The notes under the pieces are model-generated. The model worked only from the letters and a program-made list of their open reading frames with translations, was not told the origin of the DNA and ran no database searches. Source: a virus. From it: a stretch of DNA of 38,808 nt. Shown here piece after piece: positions 27,570-34,666 of the stretch; the first letter of the stretch is position 1, and each line of letters begins with the position of its first letter. A program made the translations under genes and the position numbers. Location: IMG/VR virus record IMGVR_UViG_3300013093_000108, positions 1-38,808 of that record; one strand, written 5' to 3'.

Positions 27570-29159
27570 ATGGCATATATAATTAAAAATTATGACGGTA
27601 GTACTAAATTAACTATTGGAGATGGTCTAGTAGATCGATCTACTAGTCTTAGTCTTGTTGGTAAAAATGTTAGTAATTTCGGTACATTACAAAATGAGAA
27701 TTTTTTATACCTATTAGAAAATTTTGCTAGTAGTTCTCCTCCTGTTAATCAAGTAACTGGGCAATTATGGTATAAGACTGATAGCGGATCATTAAATTTC
27801 TATAATAGTAATAATTGGATAACTGTTCCTGGATTCACAACCGATACAGGCAGTACACAGCCTGGTTATTTTTATTTCGATACAATCACTGATCAATTAT
27901 ATATTACTAAATCAGATAATACTTATGGACTTATTGGACCAGAGGCACTACCTGGATTTGGAACAACTAAATTATCATCTACTATTTTATATGATAATGC
28001 ATCTAACAAATATGCTGTAATAGAAATTTTAACTAATGGAGAATTAGTTGGAATTATTTCTACTGCTTCATTTATGATGTCCGGTATGGCACCTAATGGA
28101 TTTAGTCCTCAACTTAATAGAGGTATAACTCTAAAGAATGCCAATTCAAATGACTTTGCTCTAATAGGAACTAGCCTTTACAGTAACCTGGCTACTACAG
28201 CTACAAATTTAGGAAATGGTGATGTGGGATCTATCCCTTATCAATCTAGTTTTGGAAATACTGCATATTTAGGTATAGCATCGTCTGGGACTATATTAGT
28301 GTCTAATGGAACAGCACCGATATGGACGTCAACCAGTAGCTTATCGATTAATCATGCATCTAATGCTGATAATTTAACAGGTGGCCAGCAGGGATATATA
28401 CCTTATCAACAAAATGCAGGATCTACTACATTCTTAGGATTAGGTAATATAGGATGGGTGTTAACAGCCGGTGCGACAAGACCAACATATACTAATCCAG
28501 GAACTTTTTCAGTATACAGTTCACAATATTCAAATACATCCACTACCTCTACATATGCCGCAACAGTACCTTGGGGAGGAGTAACTAATACTCCAACTAC
28601 AATAGCAGGATATGGTATTACTGACATGATTAATCAATCAGTGTTATATGCCATTACAGCTAATACGGCTACAACAGTAGTTTCTCAGATAGGCCAAAAT
28701 TCACAAACAAATGGAACTGTTTATGGAACTTGGGTATTAACTACAGGAACTACATTTAATGCTACATATGCTGACCTAGCAGAAAAATATCTACCTGATG
28801 CAGAATACGAACCAGGTACTGTTTTAGTATTCGGGGGTGAAAAAGAAGTTACTATATCTACTACCAGAGTTGATACAGCGGTAGCAGGAATAGTATCTAC
28901 AAATCCTGCTTATACATTAAATGATAGTTTAGAGGATGGAGTATATATCGCTCTTATTGGGCGTGTTCCTTGTAATGTTATTGGACCGATAAAGAAAGGT
29001 GATAGACTAGTTACAAGTAATATACCGGGTGTTGCTACAGCATTAAAAAATGTCGTGTTAACTCACCCAGATCCTGGAACGATAATTGGAAAAGCTATAC
29101 AAGATTACGATAATACTACTGATGTTGGTGTTATCGAAGTAATGGTTAGAAGCTCATAA
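27570..29159 (+). CDS. Tail fibre protein C with G2-like C-terminal beta domain
   Basis: The 529-residue product starts at ATG 27570 behind a good ribosome site (AAGGAATAAAGA). Its N-terminal module (STSLSLVGKNVSNFGTLQNE, LLENFASSSPPVNQVTGQLW) matches the other three fibres. Residues about 215-320 hold two tandem copies of a unit starting GSIPYQSSFGNTAYLGIASS and GYIPYQQNAGSTTFLGLGNI. TTIAGYGITDMINQS (about 345) is a common fibre motif. The last 135 residues (ATYADLAEKYLPDAEYEPGT to GVIEVMVRSS) form a beta domain nearly shared with fibre D and resembling the Peptidase_G2-type domain of some phage appendage proteins, which act as trimerising or self-cleaving ends. Cleavage is not evident from sequence. 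The gene is followed by a 36-base gap with a late-promoter-like motif. Confidence 0.85.
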   Translation: MAYIIKNYDGSTKLTIGDGLVDRSTSLSLVGKNVSNFGTLQNENFLYLLENFASSSPPVNQVTGQLWYKTDSGSLNFYNSNNWITVPGFTTDTGSTQPGYFYFDTITDQLYITKSDNTYGLIGPEALPGFGTTKLSSTILYDNASNKYAVIEILTNGELVGIISTASFMMSGMAPNGFSPQLNRGITLKNANSNDFALIGTSLYSNLATTATNLGNGDVGSIPYQSSFGNTAYLGIASSGTILVSNGTAPIWTSTSSLSINHASNADNLTGGQQGYIPYQQNAGSTTFLGLGNIGWVLTAGATRPTYTNPGTFSVYSSQYSNTSTTSTYAATVPWGGVTNTPTTIAGYGITDMINQSVLYAITANTATTVVSQIGQNSQTNGTVYGTWVLTTGTTFNATYADLAEKYLPDAEYEPGTVLVFGGEKEVTISTTRVDTAVAGIVSTNPAYTLNDSLEDGVYIALIGRVPCNVIGPIKKGDRLVTSNIPGVATALKNVVLTHPDPGTIIGKAIQDYDNTTDVGVIEVMVRSS

Positions 29160-29165
29160 TCCACC

Positions 29166-29173
29166 AATAAATA
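29166..29173 (+). promoter_or_regulatory. Late-promoter-like AATAAATA motif upstream of fibre D
   Basis: The 36-base gap before fibre D holds CCAATAAATA (29164-29173), identical to the word before gp6, followed by TATAGAAT. Initiation about six bases downstream would give a leader of about 17 bases before ATG 29196. GGA at about 29184 is the only ribosome-site candidate. Confidence 0.35.
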
Positions 29174-29195
29174 TATAGAATTTGGAAATTTAATA

Positions 29196-31109
29196 ATGCC
29201 TTACATCTTATACAAGTCAAACGGTACACCTTTAGCTACAATAGCAGATGGGTCTTTGAATGCTTCATCGACTTCTTTAACGTTTGTGGGAAAAAATTAT
29301 GCAGGATATGGGCAGATATTAAATCAAGACATATTAAAATTATTAGAAAACTTTTCTAATACTACAAGTCCTAATAATCCTATCACTGGGCAATTATGGT
29401 ATGATTCCGTAAATCGAAGATTAACAGTGTATGATGGAACACAATTCAAACCTTTGTCAAATATCAGTTCGGGATCTGTTACACCTAATGACAATTCAAA
29501 AGGTGATTTTTGGTTTAACGATACAGAGCAAAAATTATATTTTTACAACGGATCAAAATTTTTAGCTATAGGTCCAGAGACATCTACTTTTAGCGGAACT
29601 AAAATAAATTCTGCATTGGTTACTGATGTAAACAATATAAGTCATTATGTATTAGAATTTACTGTAACAGATGACACAGGTATTCCTAGGATAATAGCAG
29701 TAGCATCTAAAGATGAAATATCTTCAGTAAGCCCTACTGATCCGTTATATACACAAAATTTTACAACATTAAAACAAGGTTTAACATTACCAACTAGTGA
29801 TCCTGTTAATGGAAATAGTATTTCAAATCTTAACGAAGGTGCTTATTATTTCTGGGGAACAGCGGCCAATGCTAGGGGATTGGTATATGCTACTAATGCT
29901 GGAATACCGGCGGTATTCCACCAGGCAGAAGATTTCTTCTTATATGCAGATTATATAAACGCATTAGCTAATGGATTAAAAATTAATAATGATTTTGGAC
30001 TTTATCTCGGTGGCGGATATGATTTCCATTTCCACTATTCCGGATCGGGTGCACATATAGGGCAAATTACCAATTTGACCGGTAACAAGATAGCATTTGC
30101 AGTAGGTGATTTAGCTAATACCAGTACCAATGTACTAACAATAGACGGACAATCTCTAGTTCCTGGAAAAGGTGTAACAGGAGATAGTGGTAATAGTATA
30201 GCGGTTAGTTATTTTGATTTAGGACAAAGTACAAATGGGTTTGCTAATTTGTATGTGAATACAGTTACATCTACAGTGATAAATGTAACTACCATGACCG
30301 GTACTGATCTACTACTAACAGATTCATTCACGACTTTAAACGCTTATGTAACTAATCAAACATCGACCAATATAATTTCTACAAATGTGTTGTCGATTTT
30401 ATCTACTACTACTAATCTAACAGTTGCTAATGATGCTACAGTTGGAAACAATCTCTCTATTACCGGTAATGCTAACGTACAGGGAAACATTATATTAACT
30501 GGTGCTAATAGCACATTACAAGGAAATATATCTGGAAATGTATCTGGAAATATTTCGGCTAGTGCTGTAACAGCCACTAATGTATATGCCAATTCTATTA
30601 ATGTAACATCTCAAGTAATAACATCTGGTACCGTTGTCACTGCGAATCTTGTAGCATACGGAGGCGGATATGCTAGCCCAGGTATTATAACTGGTGCTTG
30701 GTCGTTAGCTGGTAGCAGTACGATGGCAGCTACTTATGCTGACTTGGCGGAAAGATATCATGCAGATGCAACTTATGATTATGGAACTGTATTAGTAGTG
30801 GGCGGAACTAAAGAAGTAACAGCTACTACTACAAGGGCCGCAGTTAACGTAGCAGGAGTAGTTAGTGAAAGACCTGCGTTCAAGATGAATCAAACAGCAG
30901 GTAATGATACTACACACCCATACATAGCACTAAAAGGTCGATTACCTTGCAAAGTTGTTGGTATAATACACAAGGGTGATAGATTAGTAACTAGCTCACG
31001 TTCCGGATACGCAGAAGCATTTCAAGAAGGCGATAGTGAAAACGCAGTTATCGGAATCGCTCTAGAGGATAATCTTTCCGATACAGGAAAGATCGAAATC
31101 AAAGTTTAA
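29196..31109 (+). CDS. Tail fibre protein D with G2-like C-terminal beta domain
   Basis: A 637-residue fibre paralogue and the last gene of the structural block. The N-terminal module reads STSLTFVGKNYAGYGQILNQ, LLENFSNTTSPNNPITGQLW, YD, then a second GDFWFNDTEQKLYFYNGSKF repeat. Residues about 360-480 are a regular Thr/Asn/Val beta-helical shaft (TVANDATVGNNLSITGNANV, QGNISGNVSGNISASA). The C-terminal 130 residues (AATYADLAERYHADATYDYG to DTGKIEIKV) align with the end of fibre C, keeping GRLPCKVVGIIHKGDRLVTS. The stop TAA at 31107-31109 overlaps the stop of the convergent thymidylate synthase gene, with no terminator between. Confidence 0.85.
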   Translation: MPYILYKSNGTPLATIADGSLNASSTSLTFVGKNYAGYGQILNQDILKLLENFSNTTSPNNPITGQLWYDSVNRRLTVYDGTQFKPLSNISSGSVTPNDNSKGDFWFNDTEQKLYFYNGSKFLAIGPETSTFSGTKINSALVTDVNNISHYVLEFTVTDDTGIPRIIAVASKDEISSVSPTDPLYTQNFTTLKQGLTLPTSDPVNGNSISNLNEGAYYFWGTAANARGLVYATNAGIPAVFHQAEDFFLYADYINALANGLKINNDFGLYLGGGYDFHFHYSGSGAHIGQITNLTGNKIAFAVGDLANTSTNVLTIDGQSLVPGKGVTGDSGNSIAVSYFDLGQSTNGFANLYVNTVTSTVINVTTMTGTDLLLTDSFTTLNAYVTNQTSTNIISTNVLSILSTTTNLTVANDATVGNNLSITGNANVQGNIILTGANSTLQGNISGNVSGNISASAVTATNVYANSINVTSQVITSGTVVTANLVAYGGGYASPGIITGAWSLAGSSTMAATYADLAERYHADATYDYGTVLVVGGTKEVTATTTRAAVNVAGVVSERPAFKMNQTAGNDTTHPYIALKGRLPCKVVGIIHKGDRLVTSSRSGYAEAFQEGDSENAVIGIALEDNLSDTGKIEIKV

Positions 31110-32128
31110 ACAGCAAACGGAAATTCTATCGCAGGTTGGGGATCGTAATCTTCCAATTTGATATCTTCCATCGTAAATTTAGCGATATCTTTTATTTCGG
31201 GATTTAATACCAACTTAGGAATTTGTCCAGGAATTCTTTTTAACTGCTCCTTAACACCCTTAACCTGATTCTCATAGATATGTGCATCTCCAAAACTGAT
31301 AATTAGTTCACCCACATCTAGATCGCATACCTGTGCAACCATATGCGTTAGTAAGGAATAGCTAGCAATATTAAATGGCACACCTAGAGGAAAATCTGCA
31401 CTACGTTGGTACATATGGCAACTTAGTTTACCAGTTGGTAAACCAAACGCTTTTAAATCATCAATAGTTTTAGCACGGCCTTCTCGTCCAACATCCATGG
31501 CTGCTTTTTCGCTATTACTTCGAGTAGCACGATAATCCATGTATTGCTTATTAATTTCTTCTTGGCTAGGCCGACTAACATAGAACTGAAACATAATATG
31601 GCACGGAGGTAATGCCATCATATCAATTTCTCCAGGATTCCATGCACTGACAATATGTCTACGTCCATATGGATCAGCTTTAATCCCTTTAATAACATCA
31701 GCCAGTTGATCGACTGTATGTAATATAACTGTCCTTACACCTACTACAGGTTTCCTCCAACTACGCCATTGTACTCCGTATATGCGTCCTAGGTCACCTT
31801 TATGTCTAGCTACTCTACGATTCACCCAATAATCAGCTTCGAGATTATCACTCCAAATAGTGCGTTTTTCTGTATAACGTTCTCCGTGTAATATTTCTCT
31901 TAATCGAAACTCATCTCCGCTTCCTTCTATAAACCAAAGTAACTCACTTACTACCGCTCTCCATGCTAATTTTTTTGTAGTAAGTGCGGGAAATCCTTTA
32001 CTTAGATCAAATCGCATTTGAGGACCAAATTTACTGATAGTACCTACTCCTGTCCTATCGGGCCTATGTTCGCCATTGGTTAATATATCTTTTAGTGTAT
32101 CGAGGTATTCTTGTTCTGGATGTTTCAT
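31106..32128 (-). CDS. td: Thymidylate synthase (ThyA type, T4 Td-like) with an insertion
   Basis: The enzyme makes dTMP from dUMP with methylenetetrahydrofolate. From ATG 32128 it has 340 residues. That start has AAGGA seven bases upstream and aligns with the usual N-terminus. A 25-codon in-frame extension to ATG 32203 (ATGA overlap with the upstream gene) has no ribosome site. Visible ThyA landmarks are DRTGVGT (24-30), PYGRRHIVSAWNP (153-165), the catalytic ALPPCHIMFQFYV with Cys176, RSADFPLGVPFNIASYSLL (242-260) and GDAHIYENQ. Length exceeds E. coli ThyA (264) and T4 Td (286), mainly because about 45-50 residues (SRPSQEEINKQYMDYRATRS onward, 185-233) are inserted between the active-site strand and the GKLSC strand, with a smaller insert near 75-110. 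It is the last gene of the minus block. Confidence 0.95.
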   Translation of the reverse strand: MKHPEQEYLDTLKDILTNGEHRPDRTGVGTISKFGPQMRFDLSKGFPALTTKKLAWRAVVSELLWFIEGSGDEFRLREILHGERYTEKRTIWSDNLEADYWVNRRVARHKGDLGRIYGVQWRSWRKPVVGVRTVILHTVDQLADVIKGIKADPYGRRHIVSAWNPGEIDMMALPPCHIMFQFYVSRPSQEEINKQYMDYRATRSNSEKAAMDVGREGRAKTIDDLKAFGLPTGKLSCHMYQRSADFPLGVPFNIASYSLLTHMVAQVCDLDVGELIISFGDAHIYENQVKGVKEQLKRIPGQIPKLVLNPEIKDIAKFTMEDIKLEDYDPQPAIEFPFAV

Positions 32129-32199
32129 TTCTTTGTCCTTTGAGGCGAATAAAGGCATCAGAAAACTAATGCCTTTAATCTTATCTACTACTAAACCAA

Positions 32200-32793
32200 T
32201 CATTCAGCGGCTTCAGCCACTTTCTTAGTTTTAGCCTTACTTTTAGGAGGATCTAAAAGATCAGCCTCCTTGCGTAACTGTGCCGCTTCTTTATAAAGTG
32301 CATCAGCTCTGCTACGTAAATCAGAAGCTGTCATTGGCTTGGGATCGATCTCAATTTCTTTAGCTTTGATCTCTGCGGCCTTTTCCTTAGCTGTTTTCTT
32401 AGGAGGTTGACTTCCATCTGTAACTGCTAAATCTCCAATATCAACACCCTTTTGCTCTGCAATAATTTCGTTTAATTTATCTAACGATATCTGTGTTTGA
32501 GCATCAGGAGTCATGAATACTGAAGAAGTTGGAACTTTTTTCAAGTGTCCGTTGTTATGTAGATAACCTAACATAACACTACCATCAGCGAATCGACGTG
32601 TGGCCAAAATGTCTGCAAGTTCATTCGCTTGTTGACCGGCCTCGCTTTCAATTGTTGTCATAAGGAAATCGTGATAACTATCTCCTAATCCTTGTACACC
32701 TAATATTAGGCAACTATGCGGGTCTCCGGGAAGCGTTCTATAAACGACTGCTACCCTAGCCGAATTGTTCTTCATTTTACCAACGTGTTTCAT
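32200..32793 (-). CDS. Conserved phage protein of unknown function, Lys/Ala-rich C-terminus
   Basis: A 197-residue product with a strong ribosome site (AAGGAGA, four bases before ATG 32793). The first 100 residues look folded: VAVVYRTLPGDPHSCLILGV then a QGLGDSYHDFLMTTIESEAG segment, followed by LADILATRRFADGSVMLGYL. The rest is a charged, probably disordered and coiled region rich in Lys, Ala and Glu (KKTAKEKAAEIKAKEIEIDP, ADALYKEAAQLRKEADLL), ending KAKTKKVAEAAE. I associate the N-terminal part with a conserved unnamed protein of T4-like marine phages. No catalytic motif is seen. The stop overlaps ATG 32203, an alternative thymidylate synthase start (ATGA). It is likely co-transcribed with the two small genes upstream. 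Confidence 0.8.
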   Translation of the reverse strand: MKHVGKMKNNSARVAVVYRTLPGDPHSCLILGVQGLGDSYHDFLMTTIESEAGQQANELADILATRRFADGSVMLGYLHNNGHLKKVPTSSVFMTPDAQTQISLDKLNEIIAEQKGVDIGDLAVTDGSQPPKKTAKEKAAEIKAKEIEIDPKPMTASDLRSRADALYKEAAQLRKEADLLDPPKSKAKTKKVAEAAE

Positions 32794-32802
32794 GTGGTCT
32801 CC

Positions 32803-33021
32803 TTAGGCTGCTGGTTGTTGATCAGCAGGTTGTTGTGGTGCGACTGCTTCGAGAAACTTAACTAATTTGTTAAATTGTGTTCCGATAGCCTCCATCTCTG
32901 CGGCACGAAACGCACCGCGTTGTGCTGCCACCTCGATAATTGATTTAAGATTTTGTAAATCAATAACTGTTAACTCTGGTTGAGCTGGTGCCGCTGTTTG
33001 ATCTTGTTGTTGTTCTGCCAT
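32803..33021 (-). CDS. Small conserved protein of unknown function
   Basis: 72 residues. The ATG at 33021 overlaps the previous stop (TAATG), with AAGGAT upstream. The centre, ELTVIDLQNLKSIIEVAAQR then GAFRAAEMEAIGTQFNKLVK, predicts two amphipathic helices. Both ends are Gln/Pro/Ala-rich and likely disordered. Similar short proteins occur in marine T4-like phages without known function. A protein-binding adaptor would fit the helices, but that is a guess. Confidence 0.75.
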   Translation of the reverse strand: MAEQQQDQTAAPAQPELTVIDLQNLKSIIEVAAQRGAFRAAEMEAIGTQFNKLVKFLEAVAPQQPADQQPAA

Positions 33022-33305
33022 TATAAATCCTTATTTTCTAAATAGGGGCATCCTAAAAGAAACATAGTTACTTCTTTAGAATCTTCTATGCCCAATTCGA
33101 TAATCTCTATAATTTTATTTTGATCATCTACCTTTTGTCCTTTTTTGATGCAATATCTGCTGTCTAAATTAGTATATATCCAGCTGTCAATTTCGTCAAT
33201 AGAAGAATTATTGATAGTTAAACTTTCAAAATGAGGAGGAATGTAATTGAGCCTTCTCAGGCCCAATACGTTTAACGGGTTCACTCTTCCTCTAACTAAA
33301 GCCAT
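33021..33305 (-). CDS. Small conserved protein of unknown function
   Basis: 94 residues beginning MALVRGRVNPLNVLGLRRLN, a basic segment, followed by an acidic half (SSIDEIDSWIYTNLDSRYCI, then IIEIIELGIEDSKEVTMFLL). No domain is recognised. The gene follows the VWA protein stop by 12 bases. A TATAAATA motif at 33319-33326 lies just upstream, so this gene and the three after it (ending in td) might have separate late expression. The ribosome site is weak (TAGG). Confidence 0.7.
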   Translation of the reverse strand: MALVRGRVNPLNVLGLRRLNYIPPHFESLTINNSSIDEIDSWIYTNLDSRYCIKKGQKVDDQNKIIEIIELGIEDSKEVTMFLLGCPYLENKDL

Positions 33306-33317
33306 TATCTACCTACT

Positions 33318-34586
33318 TTATTTATAATGTGCAGTCTGGCCGAAGGGTGCGATTATGGTTTCATTACCGTGTACGATAAACAGGCTTTCGCAGTAATTTT
33401 CATCACCCCAACTACCACAAGGATATCCGTCTGTGAACATGATAAAGCGTTTTGGTTCGATACCCTGTTCTTTCATAAACTCGTAGTTTACATCAAAATC
33501 AGTACCGCCGCCGCCCTTGCATTCATATTCTAAAATCTCGTCGGCTATGTCGCCAGTAAATCTTTTGTATCCATATACTTTAGTATCGAATGTCCAAAGA
33601 TCTAATTTGAAATCTACGTATTCGTCCATAATACCTTTAACTTCGCTTAGGAAATCTTTAGCCATAGTGTCGCTGATACTGCCCGACATATCAATAGCTA
33701 CTGATATATCGATAGTTTCTTCGTTCATCATTCCCGGTAATACAGCACCGCTATGCATACTCTTACGATTAGGACGGCTAAAACTAAAATTGCTTTTTAA
33801 GATACTCTGGATGTTCATGCGTAGCATCTGTCTCCAGTCCATTTTAGGTTCTGTAAAATCAGAAATAAGGCGTTGGATGCCGGATGGTACTCGACCTGCT
33901 CCTGCGGCCTGAGCGGCAGCTACCATGGCTTCTTTAATCTCATCGCGGATAGCCTTCTTTTCTTCAGCGGTTAATCTTGGGCGACCCTTACCGTCTTTAT
34001 TTCCATCTCCGCTACCGTTGCTGTCATCGTCGCCTTCTTCGCCATCGAGATGCTCGTCTAGTAATTCACCTAATGAATTCATATCTATCTTAACAGCGTT
34101 TTTCTCAATCTCTTCGTAAATCTGTTCGTAACTCCATCCTCGATATTTGTTATCTTGGAAAATCTGTATCCAGCTAGGAACTACTCCGATACGCTCATCG
34201 ACTAAGATTTGATTAGCGGCATAATCAGCGGCAATATTTGATAGTTGAGGATCGCGTCCGTTGCGACGTCCCATATGATCAAATACATTATGTAATACTT
34301 CATGTGCGAAAGCAAACTCAGTTTCTTTTGGTTTTAACTGATCTACGAAATCATTGCTGTAATAAAAATTACGACCATCTGTAGCTAATGTTTGGCACCA
34401 GTGTGATGCATCTATTAACTTCATACGTGTTGCTAAATTACCAAAGAAAGGATGACGCAGTAAAAGACCGATACGTGCTTGTACTAGTTTTTCTACGATT
34501 TTACTTTTTTCAGCCTCGCTAAAAACTTTAGGAGCCTTAACTTTTTTAGTTTTTTCCTGTTTCATTACACTTGAACTAGAAGCCAT
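33318..34586 (-). CDS. Metallopeptidase-like plus VWA domain protein (MoxR partner)
   Basis: 422 residues from ATG 34586, preceded by AAGGA at six bases. The longer frame to 34619 is excluded because it would begin inside the promoter. Residues 95-104 read HEVLHNVFDH, an HExxHxxxxH zinc-peptidase pattern within a domain like that of VWA-containing metallopeptidase-like proteins. A very acidic linker (LDGEEGDDDSNGSGDGNKDG) follows around residues 180-200. The C-terminal VWA domain has a complete MIDAS: DMSGSIS (about 300), GGGGTDFD and FTDGYP. Proteins of this design usually pair with MoxR ATPases, encoded here next door upstream. The substrate is unknown. It could remodel or cleave a phage or host complex. 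A T4 counterpart is not known to me. It has its own sigma70 promoter and lies downstream of a terminator, so its dose can differ from that of the ATPase. Confidence 0.85.
   Translation of the reverse strand: MASSSSVMKQEKTKKVKAPKVFSEAEKSKIVEKLVQARIGLLLRHPFFGNLATRMKLIDASHWCQTLATDGRNFYYSNDFVDQLKPKETEFAFAHEVLHNVFDHMGRRNGRDPQLSNIAADYAANQILVDERIGVVPSWIQIFQDNKYRGWSYEQIYEEIEKNAVKIDMNSLGELLDEHLDGEEGDDDSNGSGDGNKDGKGRPRLTAEEKKAIRDEIKEAMVAAAQAAGAGRVPSGIQRLISDFTEPKMDWRQMLRMNIQSILKSNFSFSRPNRKSMHSGAVLPGMMNEETIDISVAIDMSGSISDTMAKDFLSEVKGIMDEYVDFKLDLWTFDTKVYGYKRFTGDIADEILEYECKGGGGTDFDVNYEFMKEQGIEPKRFIMFTDGYPCGSWGDENYCESLFIVHGNETIIAPFGQTAHYK
33319..33326 (-). promoter_or_regulatory. T4-late-type promoter motif TATAAATA
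   Basis: The minus strand reads TTATAAATAAAGT, identical over 13 bases to the motif near 557-564, and contains the exact T4 late consensus. It overlaps the VWA gene's last codons (CAT TAT AAA TAA), so it could partly be coding coincidence. Predicted initiation is near 33313, eight bases before ATG 33305. Confidence 0.45.
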
Positions 34587-34610
34587 ATACATTCCTTTCA
34601 ACAAAACATT

Positions 34611-34639
34611 ATTATACACTCTAATTTACCAAAGAGCAA
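34611..34639 (-). promoter_or_regulatory. Sigma70-type promoter for the VWA/metallopeptidase gene
   Basis: On the minus strand TTGCTC (34634-34639) and a perfect TATAAT (34611-34616) are 17 bases apart. Initiation near 34604 gives a leader of about 18 bases with AAAGGA. The 14 bases from the -10 onward (TATAATAATGTTTT) are identical to those of the MoxR promoter. Confidence 0.75.
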
Positions 34640-34642
34640 GTT

Positions 34643-34661
34643 AAAAAGGCCCCGTAGGGCC
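34643..34661 (-). terminator. Intrinsic terminator after the MoxR gene
   Basis: On the minus strand GGCCC, loop TACG, GGGCC is followed by TTTTT. The closing C-G pair around UACG makes a very stable UNCG-type tetraloop. It starts five bases after the MoxR stop and ends just before the -35 of the next promoter. The plus-strand reading has a less stable CGTA loop, so minus is the likely direction. Confidence 0.8.
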
Positions 34662-34666
34662 CTTTT

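Noticed and set aside
32129-32203. 25-codon N-terminal extension of thymidylate synthase from ATG 32203
   Set aside because: The ATGA overlap makes it possible, but there is no ribosome site, and ATG 32128 has AAGGA and matches the usual ThyA N-terminus.
31980-32203. Possible group I intron or homing-endonuclease trace in td, as in phage T4
   Set aside because: The thymidylate synthase frame is continuous, with all core motifs in order and no nuclease motif in the inserted segment.
33517-33912. Plus-strand 131-codon frame opposite the VWA domain
   Set aside because: The minus strand has intact MIDAS motifs here. The plus frame is an antisense shadow.
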